A stretch of DNA of 64,000 bases, from NCBI RefSeq assembly GCF_000333955.1, contig NZ_CAPS01000059.1, positions 34,964 through 98,963 of the forward strand, read 5' to 3'. Shown here one piece after another: positions 19,634 to 28,684 of this stretch. This DNA is from Rhodococcus sp. AW25M09 (lineage in GTDB: Bacteria; Actinomycetota; Actinomycetes; Mycobacteriales; Mycobacteriaceae). The notes beneath the pieces were generated by a model. The model worked only from the letters and a program-made list of their open reading frames with translations, was not told the DNA's origin and ran no database searches. Each line of letters begins with the position of its first letter. The stretch's first letter is position 1. Both the position numbers and the translations under genes were made by a program.

Positions 19634-21175
19634 GTGTCAGCAGCTACGGCAGACCAGCAGATCGACATCGTGAATCCGGCAGACGGCCGAGTCGTCGGAA
19701 CGGTACCGAACGTCAGTCCGGCCGAGGTGGACCACATCGTCGGTACTGTGCGTGCGGCTCAGCCTGCCTGGGAGGCGCTCGGAACCAAGGGCCGCAGCAA
19801 GTGGTTGGCGGCGTTCCGCGACTGGCTGCTCGATCATGCCGACGAGATTGCCGACGTAGTGCAGTCCGAGACCGGAAAACCGCGGGCGGAGGCTCGAATC
19901 GAAGCGCCGATGATGGCCGATTTGATCAACTACTACAACTCCAATGGCGCGAAATTCCTGGCCGACGAGTCGGTCGGGGCACATGGACTCTTCACGATGC
20001 AGAAGAAGATGCTCAAGGTCTTTCGTCCCTATCCCGTGGTCGGAATCATCACCCCGTGGAACTTTCCGCTGGTCATGCCCCTGATCGACGCCATCCCCGC
20101 ACTGATGGCAGGGGCCGGCGTGCTGATCAAGCCGTCGGAGGTGACACCGTTGACTGCGCAATTGATCGAGCGCGGCTGGACCGAAATCGGCGCGCCGCCG
20201 ATACTCGCAGTAGTCACCGGGCTGGGCGCGACCGGCGCGGCGGTGGTCGACGCGGTCGACTATGTCCAGTTCACCGGTTCCACCCCGACGGGTCGCACGA
20301 TCGCCCAGGCCTGCGCCGGGCAACTCAAGCCGTACAGCCTCGAACTCGGCGGTAAGGATCCGGCGATCGTGCTTGCCGACGCCGACGTCGATCGGGCGGT
20401 CAACGGGGTCACGTGGGGCGCACTGATGAACTCTGGTCAGGTATGTATCTCTGTCGAGCGTGTGTACGTAGAAGCCCCGATCTATGACGAGTTCGTCGCA
20501 AAGCTCACCCGGAAGGTCGGCTCACTACGGCAGGGTGCCGACGACCGGTCCTTTGCCCAAGACGTGGGTGCATTGGCGACGAAGGATCAGCAGGCAATTG
20601 TGGACCGTCAAGTCACCTCGGCCATCGCAGCGGGGGCCCGTGCTGTGACCGGAGGCAAGCAGGGCGCGACCGGCACGTTCTACGAGCCCACTGTCCTTGT
20701 CGACGTGGACCATTCGATGGCCTGCATGCGCGAGGAGACGTTCGGTCCGACGATCCCGGTGATGAAAGTCGCTGATGAGGCCGAGGCGATCCGGCTGGCG
20801 AACGACTCACCGTTCGGCCTGTCCGCAACGGTGTGGACCAGTGATATCAAGCGCGGGATGGCCGTTGCGCGACAGATCGACGCCGGCGCGGTCAACATCA
20901 ACGACGCCTTCATCAACTTGTTCGAGTTCGGGCTGCCACACGGCGGCTGGAAGGACTCCGGTGTCGGGTCGCGTTTGGGTGGGGCGCAAGGGGTGAGGAA
21001 GTACTGCCGGGTTCAGTCGATCACCGCACCGCGCATTCCGACGTTGAATGCCGAACCACTCTGGTACCCCTACAGCCCGACCAAGATGAAGGCGGTCGGT
21101 GGACTGCTCCGCATGTTGGTTGCACGAGACCTCGGCCGAATCCTCGGCCGCACAAACGAAAAGGACAACGTATGA
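19634..21175 (+). CDS. aldehyde dehydrogenase (succinate-semialdehyde dehydrogenase GabD2-like)
   Basis: This 513-residue ALDH has catalytic Glu in LELGGKDP and Cys in NSGQVCISVER. Its length and the C-terminal extension after the core resemble mycobacterial GabD2. The GTG at 19634 follows GAGGAGTAGAGGGA. Its stop overlaps the ATG of the next SDR gene (ATGA), so the two are coupled. Together they could oxidise an alcohol to aldehyde and then acid, a guess from the pairing. A PucR-type regulator is divergent. Confidence 0.92.
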   Translation: MSAATADQQIDIVNPADGRVVGTVPNVSPAEVDHIVGTVRAAQPAWEALGTKGRSKWLAAFRDWLLDHADEIADVVQSETGKPRAEARIEAPMMADLINYYNSNGAKFLADESVGAHGLFTMQKKMLKVFRPYPVVGIITPWNFPLVMPLIDAIPALMAGAGVLIKPSEVTPLTAQLIERGWTEIGAPPILAVVTGLGATGAAVVDAVDYVQFTGSTPTGRTIAQACAGQLKPYSLELGGKDPAIVLADADVDRAVNGVTWGALMNSGQVCISVERVYVEAPIYDEFVAKLTRKVGSLRQGADDRSFAQDVGALATKDQQAIVDRQVTSAIAAGARAVTGGKQGATGTFYEPTVLVDVDHSMACMREETFGPTIPVMKVADEAEAIRLANDSPFGLSATVWTSDIKRGMAVARQIDAGAVNINDAFINLFEFGLPHGGWKDSGVGSRLGGAQGVRKYCRVQSITAPRIPTLNAEPLWYPYSPTKMKAVGGLLRMLVARDLGRILGRTNEKDNV

Positions 21176-21999
21176 GCAGCACTATTTCCGGCAAGGTAAT
21201 CGCAATTACGGGCGGTGCCCGTGGTATCGGCTTCGACACCGCCAAGCGCCTGATCGCAGACGGGGCCCGCGTCGCTATCGGAGACATCGACGAAGTGCAG
21301 ATGAAAACAGCAGCCACCGAACTCGACATCACGGCGTACGCGCGACTGGACGTCACGGACCCGGCATCATTTGCCGATTTCTTGGATATGGTCGAAGCCG
21401 AACTCGGCCCGATCGACGTACTCGTCAACAACGCCGGCATCATGCCGACAGGCTGGTTCCACGAGGAGTCGGACAAGATCACCCGACGTCAGGTGGAGAT
21501 CAACGTCCTCGGCGTGATGTGGGGCTCGAAGCAGGCTCTGCAACGGATGCTGCCCCGCCGCTCCGGTCACGTCATCAATATCGCGTCGCTGGCAGGAGAA
21601 GGTTACTTCCCCGGTGTGGCCGCGTACTGCGGGACGAAGCACGCGGTGAAGGCTCTCACCGAGACGCTGCGCCGGGAATACCACGACAGCGGAGTGGACT
21701 TCTCCTGCGTCATGCCCACATTCGTGAACACAGAGTTGACGGCCGGTGCCGGTAAGCCGAAGTTACTGCGGAACGCGGAACCGCAGGAAATAGCCGACGC
21801 GGTCGCTCGTCTCGTCGAGAAGCCGAAATCTCAAGTCCGGGTGACGGGTATGGCAGGCAAGCTGAGTCAGCTTCAGAATATTTTGCCGCGACGAGTACTC
21901 GAGCCGATCATCAAAGCATTGGGCACCGAGCACATCCTGCTCCAGGATATCGACAACAACGCTCGAAAGGCCTACTCGGACCGCATCGAAACCAACTGA
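21172..21999 (+). CDS. SDR-family oxidoreductase
   Basis: The 275-residue classical SDR has TGGARGIG near the N-terminus, NNAG, a catalytic Ser in INIASLAGEG and YCGTKHA as the Tyr-Lys motif. The C-terminal extension (PRRVLEPIIKALGT) is longer than in minimal SDRs and is common in actinobacterial lipid/steroid-type enzymes. Start by ATGA overlap with the ALDH gene upstream. The substrate is unknown. Confidence 0.9.
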   Translation: MSSTISGKVIAITGGARGIGFDTAKRLIADGARVAIGDIDEVQMKTAATELDITAYARLDVTDPASFADFLDMVEAELGPIDVLVNNAGIMPTGWFHEESDKITRRQVEINVLGVMWGSKQALQRMLPRRSGHVINIASLAGEGYFPGVAAYCGTKHAVKALTETLRREYHDSGVDFSCVMPTFVNTELTAGAGKPKLLRNAEPQEIADAVARLVEKPKSQVRVTGMAGKLSQLQNILPRRVLEPIIKALGTEHILLQDIDNNARKAYSDRIETN

Positions 22000-22182
22000 G
22001 CTGGTTGGCTTTCCACACTTGACCCAATCGCACGTGGTGCCGAAGAGCCTGCCGATGCTGTCGACGACGATGTAGCCGCTGCATCGATTCGGTGGGCTGA
22101 CAGCGGCGAGGAGGTGCAGCGGAGCGACACCGGGGATCGTGCGGCGTGAGCTTGGATCGAGAACGTGCTGCATGATCGAGGA

Positions 22183-22839
22183 ATGACTTCTTACCCGATC
22201 GTGGATCTGACACCTGACGAGCTGCTGACCACCACGCGGACGGTGCGTAAGCGCTTGGACCTGACCAGACCGGTCCCGATGGAGCTGATCAAGGAGTGCC
22301 TGGAGATTGCTCTGCAAGCTCCGTCCGGCTCGAACAAGCAGGGGTGGCAGTGGATTGTGGTCACCGATCCCGACCTCCGGGCCCGCATCGGTGCGATCTA
22401 CGGCGAGTTGTTCGCGGAGTATCAGGCTTCGAAGCATTCCGCGTCGGCCCTGTTTGCCGACGATCCGGAACGCGCTTCGGTGCAGAAGCGCGTCGGAGAC
22501 AGTGCCGGGTGGCTCGGCGAGCACATGGGGGAGGTTCCTGTCCTGATGATTCCGTGCATCCAGGCGGGCAAGACACTGCCCGCAGGCAACCAGGCCGGCT
22601 TGTGGGGCTCACTACTACCCGCCGTGTGGAACTACGCCCTGGCCGCACGTGCCCGCGGTCTCGGAACCGCTTGGACCACAATTCATCTCGCGCGTGAGGC
22701 GGAGATCTCCGAGCTACTCGGCATCCCCGAGGACTTCCATCAGGGGGCACTGATCCCGACGGCGTACTACACAGGGGAGACGTTCAAGGTCGCTCCGCGC
22801 GATCCGATCGAGACGGTGCTGCACGTCGATCGGTGGTAG
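22183..22839 (+). CDS. nitroreductase-family flavoprotein
   Basis: This 218-residue FMN-dependent nitroreductase has the N-terminal RTVRKRLD flavin-phosphate motif and APSGSNKQGWQW, followed by a C-terminal GLGTAWTT stretch. It reduces quinones, enones or nitro compounds with NAD(P)H. The ATG at 22183 is directly preceded by GAGGA; a GTG at 22165 would add six residues. It follows the SDR by 183 bp and may have its own promoter. Confidence 0.9.
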   Translation: MTSYPIVDLTPDELLTTTRTVRKRLDLTRPVPMELIKECLEIALQAPSGSNKQGWQWIVVTDPDLRARIGAIYGELFAEYQASKHSASALFADDPERASVQKRVGDSAGWLGEHMGEVPVLMIPCIQAGKTLPAGNQAGLWGSLLPAVWNYALAARARGLGTAWTTIHLAREAEISELLGIPEDFHQGALIPTAYYTGETFKVAPRDPIETVLHVDRW

Positions 22840-22939
22840 GCGAAGCGGTCCGGCCCGGCTGCGCATTCGGCGAACGATGTCAGACGTAGAGAAATAGCAA
22901 CGAGCTGGCTCGTCGGTGCCGGTCCCCCGTCGGCGGCGA

Positions 22940-23548
22940 CTAGACCTTCAGGATTCGGCGTGCGGCTTTGGAGATATCGCAGTTGCCGTTGGCGACGGAG
23001 TGAGCGATGCCGTTGTAGACGAGGTTCCAGAGCAGTGGGTTCATCTGGGCGTCGCGGAGTACGAGGATGAGCTTGTTGCCGTGGACGTCTTCGATCTTGG
23101 ATGCCCGGTTGAGTCCGACGGTGGTGGAGCGGATTTTGGTGATCTCGTAGGTCGATATCCATTTGTCTCGCTGTTGCACCCAGCGAGCGCCTGCAAGGAC
23201 GCGGTCTCCGAGGCTTTTGCGGTATTGCAAAAGCGGAAGACCGAACACCATGCACGGCGGCCACCAGTCCCAGATCCACTCGAAACTCCAGATCGGAATC
23301 GAAAAAACCAGGATGCCGAAGACGAGCAGCATGAATGCTAGAAGAAGTTTGCTATTTTTGGGTTCTTCATACGCTTCCAGCGCAGGTCCGTATTCGATTG
23401 GCGCAATGCTTTTTTCGAGATTTCCCGGCATCGTCACCCAGTGGGCCGCGGCCTCTCCTCTGTGGGCCGTCGGGGGTCTCGGCTCGCCGGTCATCTGGTC
23501 CGGCATTTGGGCAGGAGCGACGATTGCCCGTCGTCGGCGGTCCGTCAC
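22940..23548 (-). CDS. membrane protein, last gene of type VII-like module (possible immunity partner)
   Basis: The 202-residue protein has a polar N-terminus, two adjacent hydrophobic segments rich in Trp (about residues 70-105), and a soluble C-terminal domain of roughly 95 residues with a beta pattern (ISTYEITKI...KLILVLRD), resembling small PH-like or YcxB-like domains. The GTG at 23548 is used because it overlaps the previous stop (GTGA). It would sit in the membrane with the C-terminal domain inside. As the last gene after a putative secreted effector it could be an immunity protein. No family was firmly recognised. Confidence 0.7.
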   Translation of the reverse strand: MTDRRRRAIVAPAQMPDQMTGEPRPPTAHRGEAAAHWVTMPGNLEKSIAPIEYGPALEAYEEPKNSKLLLAFMLLVFGILVFSIPIWSFEWIWDWWPPCMVFGLPLLQYRKSLGDRVLAGARWVQQRDKWISTYEITKIRSTTVGLNRASKIEDVHGNKLILVLRDAQMNPLLWNLVYNGIAHSVANGNCDISKAARRILKV

Positions 23549-24642
23549 TCTGCCGCCCATTCGATGAGTTCGCCGACGCCATAGCCAACGAGGATTCCGA
23601 CACCCACGGCAGCCACTGTTGCTGGTCCGCCTGCAACACTTCCGAGAAGCAAAGTCGTTGCCGCTGTACCGGCGAGGAAGCCGCCTGCATCCTTGCCGAC
23701 GACTTTGGCTGCATCCCCAAGATCCTCGGCACCGTGCAGGTCGTAAACAATCTGACCGCCGGTGAAGAGTGCGCCGGCAACTGGAATCTTCGAGCCGATA
23801 CCGCCTGCGAGAGGCAGTCCCTTCGATGTCAGCTCGCCGAGCTTCGGCAACATGCTCCCCGGCAGCAGCGCCCTGTTCTGCGCAGCGACTCGAATCGCAT
23901 CGTCCGCCGCCGGTGTGAAGGCCGACGTCACTCTCGTCGCGGCCGTGCTGACCGAATCGGGTGCAGCCTCCGCGGCAAGGGCTGCGAATCGTTCGAGTTG
24001 CGCTGCCCTGGTCTGAGCAATCGCGCCCCACTGATCGGCCTGCTGCGCGGCTGTGCCCAGGTAGCTGATGACTCCGCCGACAGCCATCCAGGGCGCCGAG
24101 CTACGCAGCCTGTCCAGCCATTCCGCACTGTCCTCGAACGCAGCTTGCAACGCGGTGTGCGCGTTTGTTTCGGTTGTTCGCGCCTCGATCACCATGTCGA
24201 CGGCGTCGTTGTATGCGGCGATCTGGTTCGCCTGCGTCGTCAGTTGCTCGATCGACCAGGGGCCCGTCGGATGTAGTGGATCAGGATCCCCGATCCACGT
24301 TGCTTTGCAGACATTCGGGCCGACCCAAATACCGGCTTCCATGGCTCGGGCGACCGCTCGAGTGAGGCTCTGGCGGGCGGTAAGCATCGAGCCGGCGAAA
24401 GAGTCGAGTGCCTTCGCCAACGCTTCGGCGCGGTCGGCGGTGCGTTCTGCCGCGGTACTCAGCGTGGAAATCGTGCCGCGGAAGCTCTCGCCGGCATCGG
24501 ACTTCCACACGTCCTCGGATCGGTCGCGGGCGTCGCGGAACCTCTCGAATCCGCCCTCTGCGCTCTCACCCAACGTGCGTAACGCTGTGGCGCAATCACG
24601 GCACGCATCGATGTCCACGTCGAGGTACACGTATATCGGCAT
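23545..24642 (-). CDS. putative type VII (ESX) secreted effector with WXG-like N-terminus
   Basis: The 365-residue protein starts with a helical ESAT-6/WXG100-like segment (residues 5-105) with a Trp turn VWKSDAGESF (Trp46). A long helical middle follows, and a Gly/Ala-rich hydrophobic C-terminus (about 280-365) that could span or insert into membranes. This order resembles polymorphic type VII substrates with a C-terminal toxic region. The ATG at 24642 shares a TGATG junction with the upstream gene. It is encoded between an EspC-like protein and a membrane protein. Function as a toxin is inference; no enzymatic motif was seen. Confidence 0.65.
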   Translation of the reverse strand: MPIYVYLDVDIDACRDCATALRTLGESAEGGFERFRDARDRSEDVWKSDAGESFRGTISTLSTAAERTADRAEALAKALDSFAGSMLTARQSLTRAVARAMEAGIWVGPNVCKATWIGDPDPLHPTGPWSIEQLTTQANQIAAYNDAVDMVIEARTTETNAHTALQAAFEDSAEWLDRLRSSAPWMAVGGVISYLGTAAQQADQWGAIAQTRAAQLERFAALAAEAAPDSVSTAATRVTSAFTPAADDAIRVAAQNRALLPGSMLPKLGELTSKGLPLAGGIGSKIPVAGALFTGGQIVYDLHGAEDLGDAAKVVGKDAGGFLAGTAATTLLLGSVAGGPATVAAVGVGILVGYGVGELIEWAAE

Positions 24643-24938
24643 CAGCGCGGACCACCCGGTGTACCGGCATGGACGACGGCTGCGGTGTTGGCGTCTTCCG
24701 CGGCCGCGTAGTTCTCGTCGCACGTCTGCACTGCGTCGGCAGCCCGAGCGGAGGCGATCACTAACTCCGACATGACCTGTGCCAGCGATGCTATGGCCTC
24801 GCCGACGAAGATCGTGGACGGGCCCGCATTGGGCACCTCGGGAGCGCTGTTGCCACTCGAATCCAACTTGTGTGCATTGTCGATCAGTATCCGAGCGGGT
24901 TCGTTCAGATCACCGATCTCGATGCCTGGCAGGCTCAT
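24642..24938 (-). CDS. small ESX/EspC-like (DUF2580-type) protein
   Basis: This 98-residue alpha-helical protein ends in ENYAAAEDANTAA, which contains the Y-x-x-x-D/E export signal of type VII secretion substrates. It lacks a WXG turn, as EspC/DUF2580-type proteins do. Such proteins usually pair with a larger substrate. Here the larger one is encoded directly downstream with a TGATG overlap, and the upstream gene overlaps by ATGA. Confidence 0.7.
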   Translation of the reverse strand: MSLPGIEIGDLNEPARILIDNAHKLDSSGNSAPEVPNAGPSTIFVGEAIASLAQVMSELVIASARAADAVQTCDENYAAAEDANTAAVVHAGTPGGPR

Positions 24939-25255
24939 CGGAGCGGATCCGTCATGTAGGTGTCGGGTGTGCTGCTTTCAGCACGAATCCGTCTGTCCAG
25001 CGAAGGAAGTGGGGCATCGAGCAGGACTACGTCGATCTCGGCCGACGCGCGGATCTCTGCCAGCCCGCGTTCGTCGACCAGCCCCCACGGCTGGCCGTTG
25101 CCGCAGTTGTGCACCAACGACGTCAATGACGTGAACGCCGCCAAACCGACGCGGCCGTCGGGCAAAATTCGCAGATCCACCGTCCTGGTGGCAGTACCCG
25201 CCGCTGGTTGAAGCGGCACATACAACCCCGGCGACCTGCCGCGATGCTCGAACAT
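24935..25255 (-). CDS. SAV_915-like/SseB-type small protein
   Basis: The 106-residue protein carries the pattern FTSLTSLVHNCGNGQPWGL and DVVLLDAPL, which I recognise as the SAV_915-type domain common beside type VII genes in Actinobacteria. It probably acts in the cytoplasm as an accessory or chaperone-like factor. The ATG at 25255 follows a G-rich stretch (CCGGGGGGTAA). It is the first of four overlapping genes running to 22940. Confidence 0.65.
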   Translation of the reverse strand: MFEHRGRSPGLYVPLQPAAGTATRTVDLRILPDGRVGLAAFTSLTSLVHNCGNGQPWGLVDERGLAEIRASAEIDVVLLDAPLPSLDRRIRAESSTPDTYMTDPLR

Positions 25256-25379
25256 TTACCCCCCGGTAAGTCGATGTCAGCAACCCCCGGCGTGCTGACT
25301 CCGGCAACAGACTAGCGGGTTCTGTCCGGTTCGGGAGCATTGGCAACCCGAGACCGTAACAACTCAGCCCTGAAACAGC

Positions 25380-25412
25380 GATTCGCCCGCCGACATCGTC
25401 GGCGAGCGAATC
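25380..25412 (-). terminator. hairpin after ParB-like gene
   Basis: GATTCGC and GCCGAC pair with GTCGGC and GCGAATC around an ATC loop, with one 2x2 internal mismatch. It lies 22 bp past the stop of the ParB-like gene and is followed on the minus strand by GCTGTTTC. Confidence 0.6.
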
Positions 25413-25433
25413 ACCGTCGGGTGGAAGGAGCAA

Positions 25434-26501
25434 CTACTTGGGCAGCCCCATCTTGTACTGCAATGCGTATGCGAGCTTGCCGGGCTTGTCGTCCGACAAC
25501 GGCGTCGAGAGCTTTCCGAATTCGCCCTTGGTGGATGCCTTGCCGTCGTTCCACGCGTCCAGTGCGCCGAGTTCGGCTGCGGTTCGGCCACTCTCGATCA
25601 CAGCGTCTTTCGGGGCCGCGACCTGGGCGCGCGAGACGGACTCGACGGTGCTCAGGTAGCTCGCCATGTTGTTGCTGTCCCATCCACTGATGTCGACTGC
25701 GCCCGAGTCGCGAACCCAAGCACCCCAGTAGAACTCCTGGAAGGCAATCGATCCGGGGGCGAAGCCGATATCGCGGGCGAAGTACGTCAGGCTGCGGTAC
25801 TTGTCGTTCTGGAACTTGGCGAGGCCGACTCCTGCGGGCAGCTGTTCGACCGGAACCTCGTTGCCGTCGACATCGTAGTTCCACACCCACTTCTCGGCCT
25901 GCATCCGTGCCCAGAAGTCAGCGGCGCTCAGATCGCTGAGGTTCGCGACCACCCGCAGACGGAGATGCAGATTCGGTCCGCCGTCCGGCATTTCGTAGAA
26001 CGAGGTCAGTGTGTGGTGCCCGTCGGTCAGGTACGGGACGCCGCCCGGCCCGATGACGACGGTCTTCATGGGCGCGATGGTGTCGGGCGTTTCCTGGCCG
26101 ACGGGAACAGTGCAGGTGAACGACGACGGATTGTCGAGTCGCGCGTCGGGCAACGCCGACGCGGCCTCTTCCTGGCCGTTGGCCTCGCACCAGTCGTCGA
26201 ACTTCTTGTTGATCTCGTCTTTGCCGAGCGTGTATCGACCGAGTTTGTAGTAGACCTCGTCGTACCCGAGTGACGGTTGCGTCGCACGCACCTCGCCGAT
26301 CGGGAGGTCGAGAAGCTCACCGGCTTCGGCGCACTGGTAACCGAGACCCGTGGACGATCCGGAGGGGAGCAGGTCTGCGACCTGGCACAGCGGCGACGCA
26401 GTCCGTGCCGGAGCGGCCGTAGCAACGCCGCCGATCGATGCGGACGCGACCGTGATCAATGCAAGCGTGCCCAGCAGGGCTGCTCTTCCAAGCGTGCGCA
26501 T
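25434..26501 (-). CDS. secreted ParB-like nuclease-domain protein
   Basis: The 355-residue protein has a signal peptide cleaved near ATA-AP (residues 28-30) and a ParB/Srx-like domain with the pattern LDLPIGEVRATQPSLGY and YLTDGHHTLTSFYE. Cytoplasmic ParB proteins partition DNA, but this exported group (ParBc_2-like) has unknown function. The DGHH stretch corresponds to the conserved catalytic or ligand region. The ATG at 26501 follows AGGAG by eight bases. It appears to be a single-gene unit with a hairpin behind it. Confidence 0.85.
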   Translation of the reverse strand: MRTLGRAALLGTLALITVASASIGGVATAAPARTASPLCQVADLLPSGSSTGLGYQCAEAGELLDLPIGEVRATQPSLGYDEVYYKLGRYTLGKDEINKKFDDWCEANGQEEAASALPDARLDNPSSFTCTVPVGQETPDTIAPMKTVVIGPGGVPYLTDGHHTLTSFYEMPDGGPNLHLRLRVVANLSDLSAADFWARMQAEKWVWNYDVDGNEVPVEQLPAGVGLAKFQNDKYRSLTYFARDIGFAPGSIAFQEFYWGAWVRDSGAVDISGWDSNNMASYLSTVESVSRAQVAAPKDAVIESGRTAAELGALDAWNDGKASTKGEFGKLSTPLSDDKPGKLAYALQYKMGLPK

Positions 26502-26712
26502 TCGTGAAACTCCTATGAGTTCGAGAAGTGAAGTGTCCCGAGAATGTCGCACTTCGGTCACCGGTCGATGTCGCGGAATCAACGCAGAGGCGATCGTGAG
26601 GTGAACGCGTCCCCTCGTGGGTGCTGTCGGTCCCGCTCGCGGCGACACTGCCATCGAATGGCATCTCCGCATCTGAGATAGACACTTCCTGCCGGCCGGC
26701 CCGCGCTGAAAG

Positions 26713-26728
26713 TTGACATGGTTGACAC
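26713..26728 (+). promoter_or_regulatory. tandem GTTGACA repeat before toxin-antitoxin operon
   Basis: Two copies of GTTGACA start 9 bp apart (26712 and 26721). Each contains a consensus TTGACA -35 hexamer. They may be promoter elements or antitoxin binding half sites about 30 bp before the antitoxin start. Confidence 0.4.
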
Positions 26729-26756
26729 GATCGGGACGGCGGGGGATGATCGGGGC

Positions 26757-27260
26757 ATGTCCACTGCCGAAAAGGACTTCGAGGTCATGGCGCACCGGCT
26801 GGTCGAGGCCAGTGGCGCGCCGGATGAACGTGATCTGGCGTACGCGAGGGCGGGTCTCGATGGCATCGTGAACGGTTTGAAGGCGCGTCGTGCGTGGAGC
26901 GAGCATGTGGGTGACATCTTGACTCCGAGTGAGGCTCTCGCTGTAGCGGGTTGGACTCGCGCCGCATTGAGTAAGGCTGTGCGCGAGCACCGTGTTCTGC
27001 GATTGACAGGTGGTAACGGCAAGTACGGGTATGCCGCGGCCGGGTTCACCGATGTTCGTCCCGCGAAGCCGATTCTCGGGATCCAGCAGGTGCTGCGAGT
27101 GTGGGCGGACGTCGATCCGCAAGGATGGTCGACGGTTGCGTGGTTGGCGGCCGAGCAGCCCGAGTTGGGTGGTCGTACACCTCGTCGTGCTCTTCTCGAT
27201 GGTGATGTGCCGGTCGTAGCTCGCGCGGCTCGGGCTGCTGCCAGTCGGCTAGCGGCGTGA
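26757..27260 (+). CDS. antitoxin of Xre/MbcA/ParS (DUF2384) type
   Basis: The 167-residue protein has an N-terminal helical DNA-binding-type region and the C-terminal antitoxin toxin-binding pattern (QPELGGRTPRRALLDGD). It should neutralise the RES-domain toxin encoded downstream and repress their shared operon. The ATG at 26757 is preceded by GGGGGATGATCGGGG. An ATG at 26718 would add 13 residues but would lie in the repeat/promoter stretch. The stop overlaps the toxin GTG (GTGA). Confidence 0.82.
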   Translation: MSTAEKDFEVMAHRLVEASGAPDERDLAYARAGLDGIVNGLKARRAWSEHVGDILTPSEALAVAGWTRAALSKAVREHRVLRLTGGNGKYGYAAAGFTDVRPAKPILGIQQVLRVWADVDPQGWSTVAWLAAEQPELGGRTPRRALLDGDVPVVARAARAAASRLAA

Positions 27261-27886
27261 GTGCCGAACGCTCTGTCGTTCATCTGTCCGAGCCCAAGCC
27301 CGCCAGCGAATTAGCGGGGCGGTTTCCGTCGTACACGTACCCGGCCGGGACCGATTTCTTTCGGTCGCATCGAGCCAGTCTGGGAACGTGGTGGTACTCG
27401 TCGAGCGGTGGCGGCAGGTTCGACCTCGAAGAGCCCGACGGGACGTGCTATCTGGCAGAAGGCGAAGTGGTCACGCTTCTGGAGATTTTCGGCGGTCAAC
27501 TCGTCGTGCCGAGGTACGAGGTCGATGCGCGTGCCGCGTCGACGATCACGTTGGGCTCCGATGTCACGCTCGCCGATCTGACTGCAAACACGGGTGTTGC
27601 GTTCGGGGTGACGGCGGAGATCTTTTCGACCGCTGATTATTCGTTGACGCAGCGGTGGGCGGCCGCGTTACGGGCAGCGGGGTTCGAGGGTCTGCGGTAT
27701 TGGGCGCGTCACGAGCTCGAACGTGCTGGTCGGTGCATCGCCCTGTTCGGTGAAGCAGGTGTGGTCGGTGAGCGGCATCGTCATGCTGTGAAGGTCACGA
27801 CTGGACTTTCTGAGCGTGCGGATCTGATGGAGCGGTGGCGTGAAGAAACAGGTGTCACGATCCTGGATGTTCCGGATCTGCTGTAG
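27257..27886 (+). CDS. RES-domain toxin (NAD-consuming, MbcT-like)
   Basis: The 209-residue protein has the RES domain pattern: FFRSHRAS with the conserved Arg, WWYSSSGGGRF, and a Glu-containing stretch YLAEGEVVTLLEIFGG. RES toxins degrade NAD, by phosphorolysis or hydrolysis, and stop growth when not bound by their antitoxin. It starts at a GTG overlapping the antitoxin stop. It ends 3 bp from a convergent GNAT gene. Confidence 0.85.
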   Translation: MSAERSVVHLSEPKPASELAGRFPSYTYPAGTDFFRSHRASLGTWWYSSSGGGRFDLEEPDGTCYLAEGEVVTLLEIFGGQLVVPRYEVDARAASTITLGSDVTLADLTANTGVAFGVTAEIFSTADYSLTQRWAAALRAAGFEGLRYWARHELERAGRCIALFGEAGVVGERHRHAVKVTTGLSERADLMERWREETGVTILDVPDLL

Positions 27887-27889
27887 CGG

Positions 27890-28420
27890 TCAGCGATCCT
27901 CGCGCAGCATCGCGAATACGAGGGTGTCGGTCCACTCGCCCTTGCACCACCAGTTCTGGCGGAAGTGCGCTTCCTGACGCATCCCGACGCGCGCGGCCAG
28001 ACGGGCGGATGCATCGTTGCGTCCGTCCGCCTGTGCGCTGACGCGGTGGATCTGAGGTAGCGAGAACACGTGCTCTATCAACGCTTTCACCGCTTCGGTG
28101 GCGTACCCGCGACCGGTCACGGTGGGGGAGAACGTCCAGCCCAATTCGACCAGGGCCGGCGAACCGTCGACCAACCATGCCTCGACGTTGCCCACCACAG
28201 CTCCCTCGTGCTCGACGACCATCGCGAGCGCCTGGGTGTGCAACCCGCTTCGCTTGATCCGTTTGCCCACCGCAGCAACGGCATCGGCGTGGGTCCACGC
28301 CTCGTGTAGGAGATAGCGGCAGACTTCGGGATCGCTGTAGTACGCGAGAATCTTGTCTGTGTCGGAGGGCTCGTACAGGCGAAGGGTCAGGCGCTCGGTG
28401 TGGATGGGCTGGACTGTCAT
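27890..28420 (-). CDS. GNAT N-acetyltransferase (RimJ/RimL type)
   Basis: The 176-residue protein has the opening TERLTLRLYEPSD and the acetyl-CoA binding stretch TGRGYATEAVKALIEH typical of ribosomal-protein-alanine-type acetyltransferases. The ATG at 28420 gives the family length. The target may be a protein N-terminus or a small molecule. The 264 bp between it and the dioxygenase stop at 28685 hold nothing I can identify. Confidence 0.88.
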   Translation of the reverse strand: MTVQPIHTERLTLRLYEPSDTDKILAYYSDPEVCRYLLHEAWTHADAVAAVGKRIKRSGLHTQALAMVVEHEGAVVGNVEAWLVDGSPALVELGWTFSPTVTGRGYATEAVKALIEHVFSLPQIHRVSAQADGRNDASARLAARVGMRQEAHFRQNWWCKGEWTDTLVFAMLREDR

Positions 28421-28684
28421 GAGAGCAATCCTGGCACGACGTGGATTCGCGCTGATTCGAAACCTGCCCTCAGACACACTGAATCACCGATCGCGGTGAG
28501 ACGAACCTACTCGTGTCCACCGGAAGGCGAGCACCACGGTCGTCACGTCGCTCCTGCAGGACCCGTGGAAACGACTGCAGCGACGCTACCCACGGCGGCC
28601 CAACGGCCGGTAACGAAGAGTGCGCCAACGCAGAAAAGGCCCTTGCTCTCGAAAGCCGTTGAGGTGATTCGGACTTTCCTACCC

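Noticed and set aside
23548..24031. Longer N-terminal version of the membrane protein gene
   Set aside because: The upstream in-frame stretch overlaps the effector gene and is Arg/Cys-rich shadow sequence; the GTGA overlap start is better.
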